Shown here: positions 18,671 to 27,625 of the stretch, in pieces
Position numbering within the stretch: the stretch's first letter is position 1
Layout: each line of letters starts with the position of its first letter
Assembly: GCA_009731375.1 (NCBI GenBank)
Contig: BJOX01000232.1
Coordinates: 1 to 32,417, forward strand
Reading direction: 5' to 3'
Length of the DNA stretch: 32,417 nucleotides
Source: Paulinella micropora
Taxonomy: Eukaryota; Cercozoa; Imbricatea; Euglyphida
Program-made: the position numbers and the translations under genes
Notes under the pieces: model-generated
Databases searched by the model: none
What the model was told of the DNA's origin: nothing
Seen by the model: the letters and a program-made list of their open reading frames with translations, nothing else

Positions 18671-19956
18671 TTATTGTGTGCCTCCAATCATTGCGGGATA
18701 GATATTTTTAATTATTTTTATTGAAAATACCTTATCAATTGATTCTTCTACTGTCTTCGCTCCATTCCCTTTTTGTTCATTAATACCCATAAACTCTTCA
18801 TATCTAGCATAATCCGCTACTTTTCTTTTTACGTTTTCCTTTTCATTTCCAACATCAATATTAAACATTTTAATCATGTTAATTATCCACTTTGAAATGT
18901 CTTTGTAATTTAATTTTTATGTCCATCACTATCTGGTCTCTTTTTTAAAGCCTGTGCTAACTCTTTTATAGTAATGTTTGGGTGATAAGTTTTTGAAAAT
19001 GCAGAGATTAAAAATTGATTAGTTTGTAAATTTTCAAAATGCTTACCCTTTTCTTCTGCTTTCTTTGCTTCCTTTTCAAGTTTTTCTTTATATTCTTCTG
19101 CTAACTTTTTCTGTTCCTCTAAAGATGTCGCTGTGGCTATAGCCGTCTGAATATCTTGGCTGGCTTTTTGTAAGTCTTTACGACTCATCTTTTTTATGAA
19201 CTTATCTGTATATCATGCTAATTTCAGTGTTTCAATATCTTTCTGCTTTTGCTTTTTTTCTTCCTCATATTGCTCTTTCGTTTTCAATGGTGCTTCATCT
19301 CCTAAATTAGGTAATGGCAGTGCTTGTGGTGGTGCTCCTAATGGCGGTGCTTGTGGCTGTCCCTGCTGCGGTGGCATAATATATTGATATTGTGGTGGCG
19401 GTGGTAATGCTTGTATCCTATTTTTTCTGTCTTCTTCATATTTTACATCTTCTATGAGTTTTTGCTCCTTTCTTAGTTCTCTGGCTTTTTGTTCTTGTCG
19501 TTCATTAATATCCGCTAGTTCTCTTTTATGTTCCCTATCCATTATTATATCTTGTCTTTCCTTAGCATCTGCTATGTCTTTTCGTTCTAGCCTTTTCTTT
19601 TCTTCTATCACATCTTCCCTCTTCTTCTTTTCCTTTTCTTCCTCGTCATGTATTAACTCATATTTCTTCTGTAAGTTGCTTTGTATCTGGTTTCTGTTCT
19701 CGTGTTCAAGACGATTGAAATCAGATTTGATTATTTTTTCCCTTGGTTTGCGGCCCTGCCTTTGTGGCCTCGGCTTACCAATATATTTCAAAAACAACTT
19801 AACGATTTGAAGTGTGCTCATATCATTTGTTTTCTTACCAAAATTAAGATAATATTTTTTACCCTTCTGGATAATATAAGGTTTCCCGCTCTTATTCCTA
19901 TAAACCCGCGGGGGTCTTACCTTAGCCTTTTTCTTATTAGTCTTTTTAGCGACCAT
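18671..19956 (-). pseudogene. Coiled-coil virion or packaging-associated protein, broken twice
   Basis: Three parts read as one gene. The first (19213-19956) has a basic N-terminus with a R-V-Y-R-N-K-S-G-K-P-Y pattern, a long charged coiled coil (residues about 80-180) and a Pro/Gln-rich linker. A TGA at 19213-19215 is followed in the same frame by a second coiled-coil part (18910-19188). A 5-bp tandem duplication (AATTT units, about 18907-18916) shifts the frame before the C-terminal part (18671-18877). A basic R-V-Y start followed by coiled coil is recurrent beside protease and ATPase genes in Polinton-like viruses, as I recall the family. Its function is not established; a scaffold or core role is plausible. 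Confidence 0.6.
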
Positions 19957-19962
19957 TGTATA

Positions 19963-20057
19963 GATAGTTTAGAATTGCGTTTCGTGTTATCGCACTCTCA
20001 CTTATAAAAAAATCACGAGTGATTTTTGCTATAACACTACGTTTATATTCTAAACCA
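19963..20057 (-). promoter_or_regulatory. Palindromic start-codon module upstream of the coiled-coil gene
   Basis: A degenerate copy of the module, with GATAGTTTAGAAT at 19963-19975, an inner AAATCACGAGTGATTT hairpin and ATTCTAAACC at the far end. It lies directly before the start at 19956. Confidence 0.55.
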
Positions 20058-20103
20058 TCGTTTTTTTTATTTGGGAAAAAATTAATTTGTTTTCGATTGT
20101 TAT

Positions 20104-20150
20104 CAACAAACGGGAGTTGCGGTAGCAACGAGAGTGTAGTTGATAACTAT
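20104..20150. repeat. 3' module near the pX-like stop
   Basis: TATCAACAAACGGGAGTTGC...GTAGTTGATA forms an inverted pair (TATCAAC with GTTGATA) enclosing a GTTGCGGTAGCAAC hairpin. It lies immediately after the stop of the gene at 20150-20461. Related copies follow the stops at 20740 and, more loosely, 23510. Confidence 0.55.
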
Positions 20151-20461
20151 CAGCGAAACTTTACAGCACCTCCTCGTTGCTTACTATATCCGAGTTTTGA
20201 TGCTGTAGCACTAACACTACCTGCGTAAGGCACCCCAATTCTACTCAATGCCCCAGCAGTTCTAGAGATTACCTTATTATCGCGAAGGAATTTATTAACA
20301 GCCAAGGCCGTTTTTCCGACCTTTGCCCAGTTAATCTTTCCTCCCTTTTGCCCACATCCCTTCTTCTTAGTTTTCTTTTTTCCTCCCTTCTGTGGCATTG
20401 ATGGATTGTATCCGATGTTATATCCTGATGGTCGTGAAATTATCACTGGTGATACTGGCAT
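20150..20461 (-). CDS. pX-like basic core protein
   Basis: The 103-residue protein has an N-terminal Pro/Ser segment, a strongly basic K-G-G-K-K-K-T-K-K-K stretch (residues 25-34) and an amphipathic Ala/Gly-rich region (52-90). Three Gly-Gly sites occur (about residues 26, 40 and 97), the kind of sites adenain-type proteases cut. This resembles the pX/pVI-type small virion proteins of adintoviruses and Polintons, which bind DNA or act on membranes during entry. The frame is intact. It sits between the coiled-coil and ATPase genes, on the same strand as all virion genes. Confidence 0.6.
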   Translation of the reverse strand: MPVSPVIISRPSGYNIGYNPSMPQKGGKKKTKKKGCGQKGGKINWAKVGKTALAVNKFLRDNKVISRTAGALSRIGVPYAGSVSATASKLGYSKQRGGAVKFR

Positions 20462-20522
20462 ATATTAGAAAGATTTTAAAAATCTTTTCAGCAAAAATAA
20501 AAAAATAATTCTAAAAATATTA

Positions 20523-20738
20523 TTTGATATTTTATTCACCCGCTTTCGCGGTTTCATAAAACATCGTTTTTTTTACTTTTTCACGATGTTTATGGAAGGG
20601 ACTATGTCCCTTTCCAAACGCGCGGGGGTATGGTAGGGGGTTTCACCCCCTCCAAACAAACGAGAATGTGAGCGCAGCATCACAACCTCCCTTCGGGACT
20701 TGTGAGTGAAACGAATGAGAGTGTAGTTGATAAATACC
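20523..20738. repeat. Palindromic modules between pX-like and ATPase genes
   Basis: 20523-20590 resembles 12715-12790 (GATATTTTATTCACCCGC, hairpin CCGCTTTCGCGG, ACATCG). 20655-20738 carries AACAAACGAGAATGTGAGCGCAG, a hairpin TCCCTTCGGGA and a final GTAGTTGATA, just after the ATPase stop, and is nearly repeated at 23371-23456. Confidence 0.6.
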
Positions 20739-20739
20739 A

Positions 20740-21555
20740 TTATTTCATGCGAGAGGCAAAATTTTTCCGTAATTCATCATCAACACTTGAGACATAAAGA
20801 AAATTAAATCTCTCCTTTGTAGCATCGCGATACTTTTGAAGAAAATAATCAAAGTCGAAAGATAAGTCTAAGTGTTTATACACGAGTTCCATTTTATCCT
20901 GAGATTGCCCCGGAAATATTAACAAATAATCTAACTGCTTAATTGCTTCTGGCCGTAGGTCATTCAAATACTGACTAGACATAATCACCTTACTTTTATA
21001 GTGTCTGTTGTTTTTTAACAAATCGCTTACGGACTTATCTCTTAATCCGCTCCCTAAATCGTCCAAAACAAAAACAACCTCTGGTGAAATATACTTACTT
21101 GGTCTATCTTTCTTCTCACCTCCTTCTTTTTTTTTCTTTTCCTTTCCGAAATAAAGAAATTGTGGTTTCTCCATCGGTTCTTCATCTTTGATTTCTCCTT
21201 CGTGTTGCTCGTCATGTCTGTTCAGTTTGTCAAGTTCATAGTCTATCACATTAACACCATCTGATTTAAGAAAGGTATAAATTGCCATCTGGTTTCCCCT
21301 GTTCTTAAAGTGCTTTACCATTGCTTTATAAATGTAGTCCTTGTGTATTGTTGAAGCGATAATTACAATACTGGTCTTTCTGTCTGTAATCCGTTTCAGT
21401 ATTTCAAAGAGTGCTGTTGTTTTCCCGCTCTTTTTTCTGGCAAGCAGAAATATATTGGCATACGGCTCATTGAATAATTTATAACCTTTTGCTTTTTTGT
21501 TTCCATCACTCTCTTGTTTTACTGGCTTCACCTTGATATTATTGATTTTCTCCAT
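20740..21555 (-). CDS. FtsK/HerA-type genome-packaging ATPase
   Basis: The intact 271-residue frame has a Walker A loop A-R-K-K-S-G-K45-T-T (residues 39-47) and a Walker B strand V-V-F-V-L-D165-D166. A sensor-like M-S-S-Q-Y segment follows in the C-terminal half. Size and motifs fit the A32-like packaging ATPase shared by Polintons, virophages and large DNA viruses, which pumps the genome into the preformed capsid. A Lys/Glu-rich insertion (residues about 110-155) lies between the Walker motifs. The start codon directly follows a copy of the ATTCTAAAATATC motif. Confidence 0.85.
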   Translation of the reverse strand: MEKINNIKVKPVKQESDGNKKAKGYKLFNEPYANIFLLARKKSGKTTALFEILKRITDRKTSIVIIASTIHKDYIYKAMVKHFKNRGNQMAIYTFLKSDGVNVIDYELDKLNRHDEQHEGEIKDEEPMEKPQFLYFGKEKKKKEGGEKKDRPSKYISPEVVFVLDDLGSGLRDKSVSDLLKNNRHYKSKVIMSSQYLNDLRPEAIKQLDYLLIFPGQSQDKMELVYKHLDLSFDFDYFLQKYRDATKERFNFLYVSSVDDELRKNFASRMK

Positions 21556-21607
21556 GATATTTTAGAATTGCAATTCGTGCTCCGCACTCTCTCTTATTCT
21601 AAAAATC
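21556..21607 (-). promoter_or_regulatory. Short start-codon module of the ATPase gene
   Basis: GATATTTTAGAAT at 21556-21568 and ATTCTAAAAATC at 21596-21607 enclose a GTGCTCCGCAC hairpin. It abuts the ATPase start and lacks the larger central hairpin of the 12824 copy. Confidence 0.65.
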
Positions 21608-22291
21608 TGTTGTCGATGTTTGTTGAAAACCTAGTTTGAAACAAATATCAGCCTAGAAACTCTAGACATACAACAATTCTTCCCGCTAATTTCCTGTATC
21701 AATATTTCCGCTGTCAGTTTCAAGGATTTTAAGTTTGTATATTGTCCGTCCGTCCATCCAACGACACCTAAATTATAACTAAGGTTTGAAATGTTTGCTA
21801 TATTACAATGTGCCAATAATTCCAATTCTGTCCAGATAAAGAATTCTGGTTTTGGTTTCCGTCTAGTCGTTCGTATAATGAATAAACTTAACATTCATTT
21901 TGGTTGGTGTGAATGACATTTGAATATTTTTATTAAATGTTTTGCTTCCAACAAAATCATTGCTCAGAAAAATAATCCGCTGATATTTATATTCAGTAGC
22001 CATGATTATATTACTGATGATAAACTTTTTAATAACAAAATATTTTCGCGGACTGCCTGCGACTTTTACTCACGGGTAAGCGAAAAAAAGAATGAGAGTT
22101 GTGCTTATTGTATAAAGCAAGGAATAGAAACTAAATTTAAATGCCTGTATAAACCTTTCAGTGATTGGTGTGTTAGTTTTGATGAAGCCCTGCCGTTAAT
22201 CTGCGCCGGCGATAGTTCTTGGTATAAAATACATTTATACGAGTGTGATAATTTATGCTTTAAAGATAGCGAGAATAAACGATATAAAAGG
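21608..22291. other. Unassigned stretch before a GIY-YIG gene
   Basis: The plus frame is open from about 21920 but has no ATG before 22292. It encodes a Cys-rich stretch with C-A-Y-C-I-K and K-C-L-Y-K-P motifs, suggesting the relic of another gene. A minus frame of 87 codons (21631-21894) has no recognisable features. I call no gene here. Confidence 0.35.
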
Positions 22292-22916
22292 ATGCCAGAT
22301 TATAAACAAGGTAAAATATATGCTATTAGGTCATATCAAACTGATCAGGTGTATATCGGTTCAACCACTCAACCATTATACAAAAGACTTTATGCTCATA
22401 AAAGAGAATATAAATGTTGGATGAATGGAAAATTTAATTATATTTCGTCTTTTGAAATCGTCATTTTTGATGATGCTTATATTGAATTAATTGAAGAATT
22501 TCCTTGTAATAACAAAATGGAACTTGAAAAAAGAGAAGGTGAATGTATTAGACAAACAGAAAATTGTGTAAATAAAATAATAGTAAGAAGAACCAAAGAT
22601 GAATATTATCAAGATAACAAAGAACAAATAGTACAAAAAATGAAAAAATACTATGAAAAAATAAAGAACATTTAACACAGAAAATGAAAGGATACTACGA
22701 AGAAAATAAAGAGCAATTATCACAGAACATGAAAGAATACAGAGAACAGAATAAAGAATATTTGTTAAAAAAGAAAAAAGATTATTATAAAGAAATAAGA
22801 CAAAAAAAATCACTTGCGAGTGTGGTTTAATTTTGTCAGTACATAATTTATTGCCTCATAAATCAAAGGAAATTCCTTATGACAATATGATCGGATTAAC
22901 CGCTTTTAGTTTTTAA
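22292..22916 (+). pseudogene. GIY-YIG endonuclease, broken at two A-runs
   Basis: The GIY-YIG core begins at the ATG at 22292 with K-I-Y-A-I-R-S and continues with Y-I-G-S-T-T-Q, Y-I-E-L-I-E-E and a late V-N-K-I-I motif, so all core residues look present. Frame changes near 22650 (A6) and 22810 (A8) separate the core from a Lys/Glu/Tyr-rich linker and a C-E-C-G...H...H zinc-finger-like tail ending at 22916. Both breaks are in adenine runs, so sequencing error is as likely as decay. It is on the plus strand among minus-strand virion genes, consistent with an inserted selfish gene. Confidence 0.7.
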
Positions 22917-23260
22917 TTTATTTTTGGAGACGGACAGATTATCCCAATAAGAAGCGTAAGCACACCTATAAATGTGTTAGCATTAGCACAACTGATTGTC
23001 GGCTCGCTCAATCTAACAACACACAAAATGATTATGCTACATATAACTGTCATCTGAACGGCATATTTAATTAATCTTGCATCTGTCCTTTCTTTGAAAC
23101 AACAACATCGCCACTCATCGTTTATCTCGTGATATAATTTTTTTTGTTCTTTTCTCAATTCTTCTTCTATACAGCGAGACTTTAATTCTGGAGTTAGTTC
23201 GCCATCCATATCCATAATAGGCGGGGGTCTGTGAAGTCTAGTTGTAATATTGTTTGACAT
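22913..23260 (-). CDS. Two-helix membrane protein
   Basis: The 115-residue frame is intact. A soluble N-terminal part (1-60) with a R-C-C-C-F Cys cluster (residues 51-55) is followed by two hydrophobic helices, about 65-83 and 94-110, joined by a short loop, and a Pro-Ser-Pro-Lys end. I recall similar two-helix proteins with a S-P-K end in Polinton-like viruses, but their function is not known to me. It could be a virion membrane or host-membrane protein. The start abuts a palindromic module. Confidence 0.6.
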   Translation of the reverse strand: MSNNITTRLHRPPPIMDMDGELTPELKSRCIEEELRKEQKKLYHEINDEWRCCCFKERTDARLIKYAVQMTVICSIIILCVVRLSEPTISCANANTFIGVLTLLIGIICPSPKIN

Positions 23261-23353
23261 GATATTTTAGAATTGTGCTTCGTGCTCCGCACTCTCACTT
23301 ATAAAAAATTCGCCCGCGAATTTTGCTATAACACTTCGTTTATATTCTAAAAC
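23261..23353 (-). promoter_or_regulatory. Palindromic start-codon module of the membrane-protein gene
   Basis: GATATTTTAGAAT at 23261-23273, hairpins GTGCTCCGCAC and AAAATTCGCCCGCGAATTTT, and ATTCTAAAAC at about 23344-23353: a near-complete copy of the 12824-12913 module in inverse orientation. Confidence 0.7.
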
Positions 23354-23370
23354 ATCGTTTTTCTTTATTG

Positions 23371-23456
23371 ATATCAACAAACGAGAATGTGAGCGCAGCG
23401 TCACAACGTCCCTTCGGGACTTGTGAGCGAAGCGAATGAAAGCGTAGTTGATCAAG
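23371..23456. repeat. 3' hairpin module near the fibre gene end
   Basis: TATCAACAAACGAGAATG, hairpin TCCCTTCGGGA and a closing GTAGTTGATC: close to 20655-20738. It lies 54 bp downstream of the fibre gene stop at 23510. Confidence 0.6.
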
Positions 23457-23509
23457 GGAAAACGACTGCTCTGATTTCTGCTAATTGGTTTGCTTGGTCT
23501 TGTAATATA

Positions 23510-26500
23510 TTAAGTAAAGTTTTTTTCTTTTTCTAAATTAACTACCTTTTCTGATAATTGTTGAACCGCTTTAATTAATGGTGCAATAAACTCTGAATAA
23601 CCTATACCATAACCGACATCACCACTATCAACATATTTAACATCTTCTGGATTAGCACTCACACCTTTCAATTTGCATTCTTTTCTTTGCTTTGGACACG
23701 GAACCATAATTGTTTCTTTTATAAAACCGCCAAAATCTAGCATATTCATTTCTGTTAGTATTTCTTCTAATTCCTGTGCTATTAAGCTAGTCCTACATTT
23801 TTTAATCATCAATCATACGATAGCAGACTGGATTTAGCTTATTAATAAAATCTAAGCCTAAGCATTCCTTTATATCTTCTTTTTTTCTCCTGTCTGAATA
23901 TTGAATTGGATTAGACAATACCCATAATTGTCCATCGCTCCCTCTCAAAGACATTATAGCAGTATTCGAATTATTCTCCCATATGAAACCATTAGTTGAG
24001 CTAGCAGCCACTCTAAATCTTATAGAATGAGAAGATAAACCTCCGCCTACTCCACCTGCTGGTGNNNNNNNNNNTAATGAGAAGATACACCTCCGCCTAC
24101 TCCACCTGCTGGTGCTGTTCCTCTACTCATTGTTTTACCCGTCCCAGACTGAGACATATAAATGCCCCAGTTTGAATCACTGGTATCCCACATAAATATT
24201 CCTCTCGCATTCGTCCCGTCTGTTTGTCCTTGAATTCCTATTTTCGCTCCATTAGTAGTTGTGGTCGTTAGCAACCCAGAGTATGTAATCCCCGCACTAG
24301 CCGTTAGTAATCCACTCGCGGTTGCCGTTGTTGTTGATATACCCGCATTCGCAGTTAGTAAGCCACTTGTTGTTAATGTTGTTGTTGATATACCCGCATT
24401 TGCTGTTATTAGACCACTCGCTGTAATCGCCTTTGTTGTTAATAAGCCTGATGTGTCAAGTTCAAGGGCGAGAGACCAGGGAACAGCAACCCCCGCACTT
24501 TTCCCGCTATCATACAAAAATCTAAGTTTATTATTCCATTTACTAATTAGAAAATTAGAACTCGCATAACTTGATTTCCATCCGCCAGCATCTAAATACG
24601 CATCAAAGGTCATATTTATGTTATTATGACTTAAATTAGTTAGTTGAAAAGTAGGATAAATATCTTCCGTTGTAATAGCCTGCAAATGTGCTCCAGTTGT
24701 ATTATTATTAAATGTCCCATACAGTTCTAAGCCTCCTGTTGTTCCTATTCCTTTTGTTGAGTTGCCTATGATTATTGGCTTACCTGATGCTTGTTATTTT
24801 GTCGCTTGTTGTTAATGTTGTCGTAGTCATTCCTGCGGTTGAAGTAGTTGTTCCAGCACTTGTTATGTTGTTTGAGTTCATATCTAAGTCCCCATAAACC
24901 GCATACCGCCAGCATTTTTAAAACGGACAATGTCAGATGAAGCACTTTTATTATCCAAAAGTTTTGAAATATAAAGTCCCGCCCCTTTTACATCAAATGC
25001 TACATTCGTGAATACATAACCTCTTTGGTTTGCGGTTCCACTTGTAGCAGTATTTAGAGAAAATAAGAAATATTGATAATCACCAGTTGTCTGCGAAAAG
25101 AATATATCTCCTCCATTTTGGTTTAATATCCTCGCCCCATTATATGTAATATTTCCACCATTAATGATTTCTTGATTATTAAAATCAGCCGTTTGTGTTA
25201 AAGTTAGACATTTTATTACTGTGCTCGTCCCGTTGAATGTTTTAATTCCTGTTATTGTTTGGTCTCCTGTTAGTTTCACACAATTGTCGTCCATATATTC
25301 CCTATTTACCGCTTCATTTGCATTTTGTGGTGCACCCAGATTAACAATCCGACTACTATTACAATCTAATCCAGTAGCATTAAACCACGAAACAATCGTC
25401 CCGTCAATAATAAAACTTACTTTTTTCGCAGAAATTTCAAAGTTGTAATATGTTGCAGTTTTCATATCCAAACTAGCAATTGACCCGATATTACTGGTAG
25501 AATTGAAAACGATGAATGTTCCCTTTGTTGTTGAATTTATTGAATTTCCAGTTATTTCAACACCGCTGCTATGTGTCTTAATGCCTGCTATGGTTTGGTT
25601 TCCTGAGGTTTTAACTGCCGAAGTATCAAGAACAGAAACATCCACACTATCAACAAGATTTACATTTGTTATGCTTTGGTTTCCCATATTTAGCCCTCCT
25701 GTCATACTAGCAGTGCCGTCTAATCTAAAAAAGGGTGATGCCACGTTTCTGTCCACTGCTGTAAATGAGTAGTTGATTATCTGATGCTGTTGTTATAATC
25801 ACATCGCTATGTGTATCAATACTTCCACTCGCCGACACTTTCGCGTTGTTGGAGTCGTGCTCTGATAGCCAAGTTGTGATAGACCTACCATTTAGTTGAT
25901 TTACATTTGTTATGCTTTGGCTTTTCATATCAAGACCCGCACTCGCATTTATTATACTGCTAAATGTTTTAATTCCTCCTATGGTTTGGTCTCCTGTTAG
26001 TTTGACCACCGAACCATCAACTGCGAGATTAGCGAGATTAATTCCATTATATGTAGAAGCCCCTGAAATAGCAAAACCGCCCATATTTAGTGCCCCCGTC
26101 ATACTAGCAGTGCCGTCTAATCTAAGAAAGGGTGGTGTGGTGTTTCTCCATTGTCCCGTGCTATACATAAGCAGTTGGTTATCTGCTGGGAAGCCTGATA
26201 TTGTCACATCGCTGTGGCTATCTATACTTCCACTCGCTGAAACTTTATCATTATTATCTTGATGCTCAAATATCCATTCATCAACATCTTTGGTATTTAG
26301 TAAATTAACTCCTGTTATATTCTTCCATCCCATACTAATATTGCCGAATTCATCCACATTTATCAGAAATGTTTTATTTACCCAGTTTATTGAGTTATAT
26401 GTTAGATAACTATTCATCGCTATCGGCGCGGTTATAACCACATCTGAAAGTGTATCAATTGAACCAAGGGCTGTATTCTTCCATTTGCCTTCTACATCGT

Positions 26501-26866
26501 TGTAAGTTAAGTATTGTCCGCTCGCTTGTGCAAATATGTTTGTGTCTATCAAATTATATAAACTGGTTTGGTGCGGATTGGAAGTATTGCTTCTGTGTTG
26601 AGTTGAGGCTTTGACTTCGTCGTTGTCCCTAACTCGTTGCTCTGTATAGTATAGATTTTTCCTTCTTTGATGTCCGTCGTTGATTTTAAAGGGAGCCGTG
26701 TATCAAATCGCGCATCAGTATAATAAAGATTTATAGGGTCGGAATTTTCTGGCACTCTGTCTGTATTCAGACCAACTATGTTCGTGTTCGTTAAGTCTAA
26801 GTTTGCGATTGATAGGCTGTCTGTCGCGATTTCTGACAAGCAGAGTAATGATTTATATTGCGACAT
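23510..26866 (-). pseudogene. Fibre protein with S74 intramolecular chaperone domain, multiply frameshifted
   Basis: Segments at 26549-26866, 25725-26552, 24884-25756, 24047-24685 and 23510-24011 read in order as one protein of about 1,100 residues. The shaft has phage-tail-fibre-like repeats: G-D/N-Q-T-I-x-G-I-K-T occurs three times, and G-S-I-D-x-x-S-D-V also three times. A Thr/Ala/Gly-rich repeat region follows. The C-terminus has S-D-R-R-K-K-E-D-I and L-I-A-Q-E-L-E-E-I, typical of the peptidase S74 (endosialidase-type) chaperone that trims itself off a trimeric fibre. Frame changes lie near 26560, 25745, 24890, 24800 and 23808. The role would be host attachment. The start abuts a palindromic module. 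Confidence 0.7.
24026..24114. other. Assembly gap flanked by a 39-bp duplicate
   Basis: Ten Ns (24065-24074) separate two copies of the same 39 bp (24026-24064 and 24076-24114) that differ at one base. This is the mark of two contig ends that overlap but were not merged. The frames of the fibre gene on the two sides agree once one copy is removed. Confidence 0.85.
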
Positions 26867-26867
26867 T

Positions 26868-26918
26868 GATATTTTAGAATTGCGCTTCGTGCTGACGCAC
26901 TCTCGCTTATTCTAAAAC
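26868..26918 (-). promoter_or_regulatory. Start-codon module of the fibre gene
   Basis: GATATTTTAGAAT at 26868-26880 and ATTCTAAAAC at 26909-26918 enclose a GTGCTGACGCAC hairpin. It lies directly before the fibre start. Confidence 0.65.
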
Positions 26919-27045
26919 ATAGGAAAAAAATTTAAGAAAAAATTAATCGGAAACGATGTTTTGTGATGACGTCAGTCAGAACAAAATATCAATTAATTAT
27001 TTATTTATTAAAAAAAATACTAAAATATAATAATCTTAGTATAGA

Positions 27046-27096
27046 ATATTTTTAGAATAAGCGAGAGTGCGAAGCACGAAGCGAGATTCTAAAATG
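27046..27096 (+). promoter_or_regulatory. Start-codon module of the charged-protein gene
   Basis: ATATTTTTAGAAT then GCGAGAGTGCGAAGCACG hairpin and ATTCTAAAATG, in which the motif runs into the ATG at 27094. A half copy (ATTCTAAAATATCG) precedes the integrase start at 27626. Confidence 0.65.
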
Positions 27097-27618
27097 CAGT
27101 CTCCCGAAGCAAGCCGACAAAATTGGGGAAAAGCAGTTGATTGAATTAAACAAAAAGCAAAGCAGAGAAAAATGGAACATGCCAAAAAGGCTTTGGAACA
27201 ATACCGAAATGCGGTTAAAAATGAAGACGAAGATATGGAACGAAAAATAGCAGAGATAGAAAATAAGAATTTAGCAATAGATATTATTAATGAGAAGGAT
27301 CAAGATGACACACCCGAGCAGAGTGAGAGTGAAGATGAATGTGATTTTACTGATATCATCGCTGAAAAGATGGCGAAAATGAAGATAAGAAGAAAGAAAG
27401 CGGAAACTAAGAGAGAAAAGAAGAAGAGTAAGAAACCAGAGCCTGAGCCTGAGGAGAGTGAAGAAAGTGAAAGTGAGAGTAGTGAAGAAGAAGAACCGAA
27501 ACCTAAGAAAGGGAAAGGTAAGAAATCAAACATTTCTGTTAATGTTTATAATCAATCTGAAAAGACAAATAAGAAAGAAAAAAATAATGATATTGAAAAA
27601 TGCTTTTTAAAATTCTAA
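27094..27618 (+). pseudogene. Highly charged protein with early in-frame TGA
   Basis: The frame runs 175 codons from 27094 to 27618, with a TGA at 27142-27144 after 16 residues; a Met 10 codons later (27172) could restart translation. Residues 30-100 look helical and charged. The middle has an acidic Glu/Ser run next to Lys/Pro-rich segments, a composition seen in DNA- or chromatin-associated proteins. A K-K-G-K-G-K-K run precedes the C-terminus. I do not recognise the family. It is directly upstream of the integrase (8 bp), so the two may be co-expressed or work together. Confidence 0.5.
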
Positions 27619-27625
27619 AATATCG

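Noticed and set aside
21631-21894. 87-codon minus frame
   Set aside because: No recognisable motif and no start-codon module; it may be chance.
12594-22810. Programmed ribosomal frameshifting at A8 runs
   Set aside because: Breaks occur in many unrelated genes, several away from homopolymers, and I see no consistent slippery site with a downstream structure; indels or sequencing errors are simpler.
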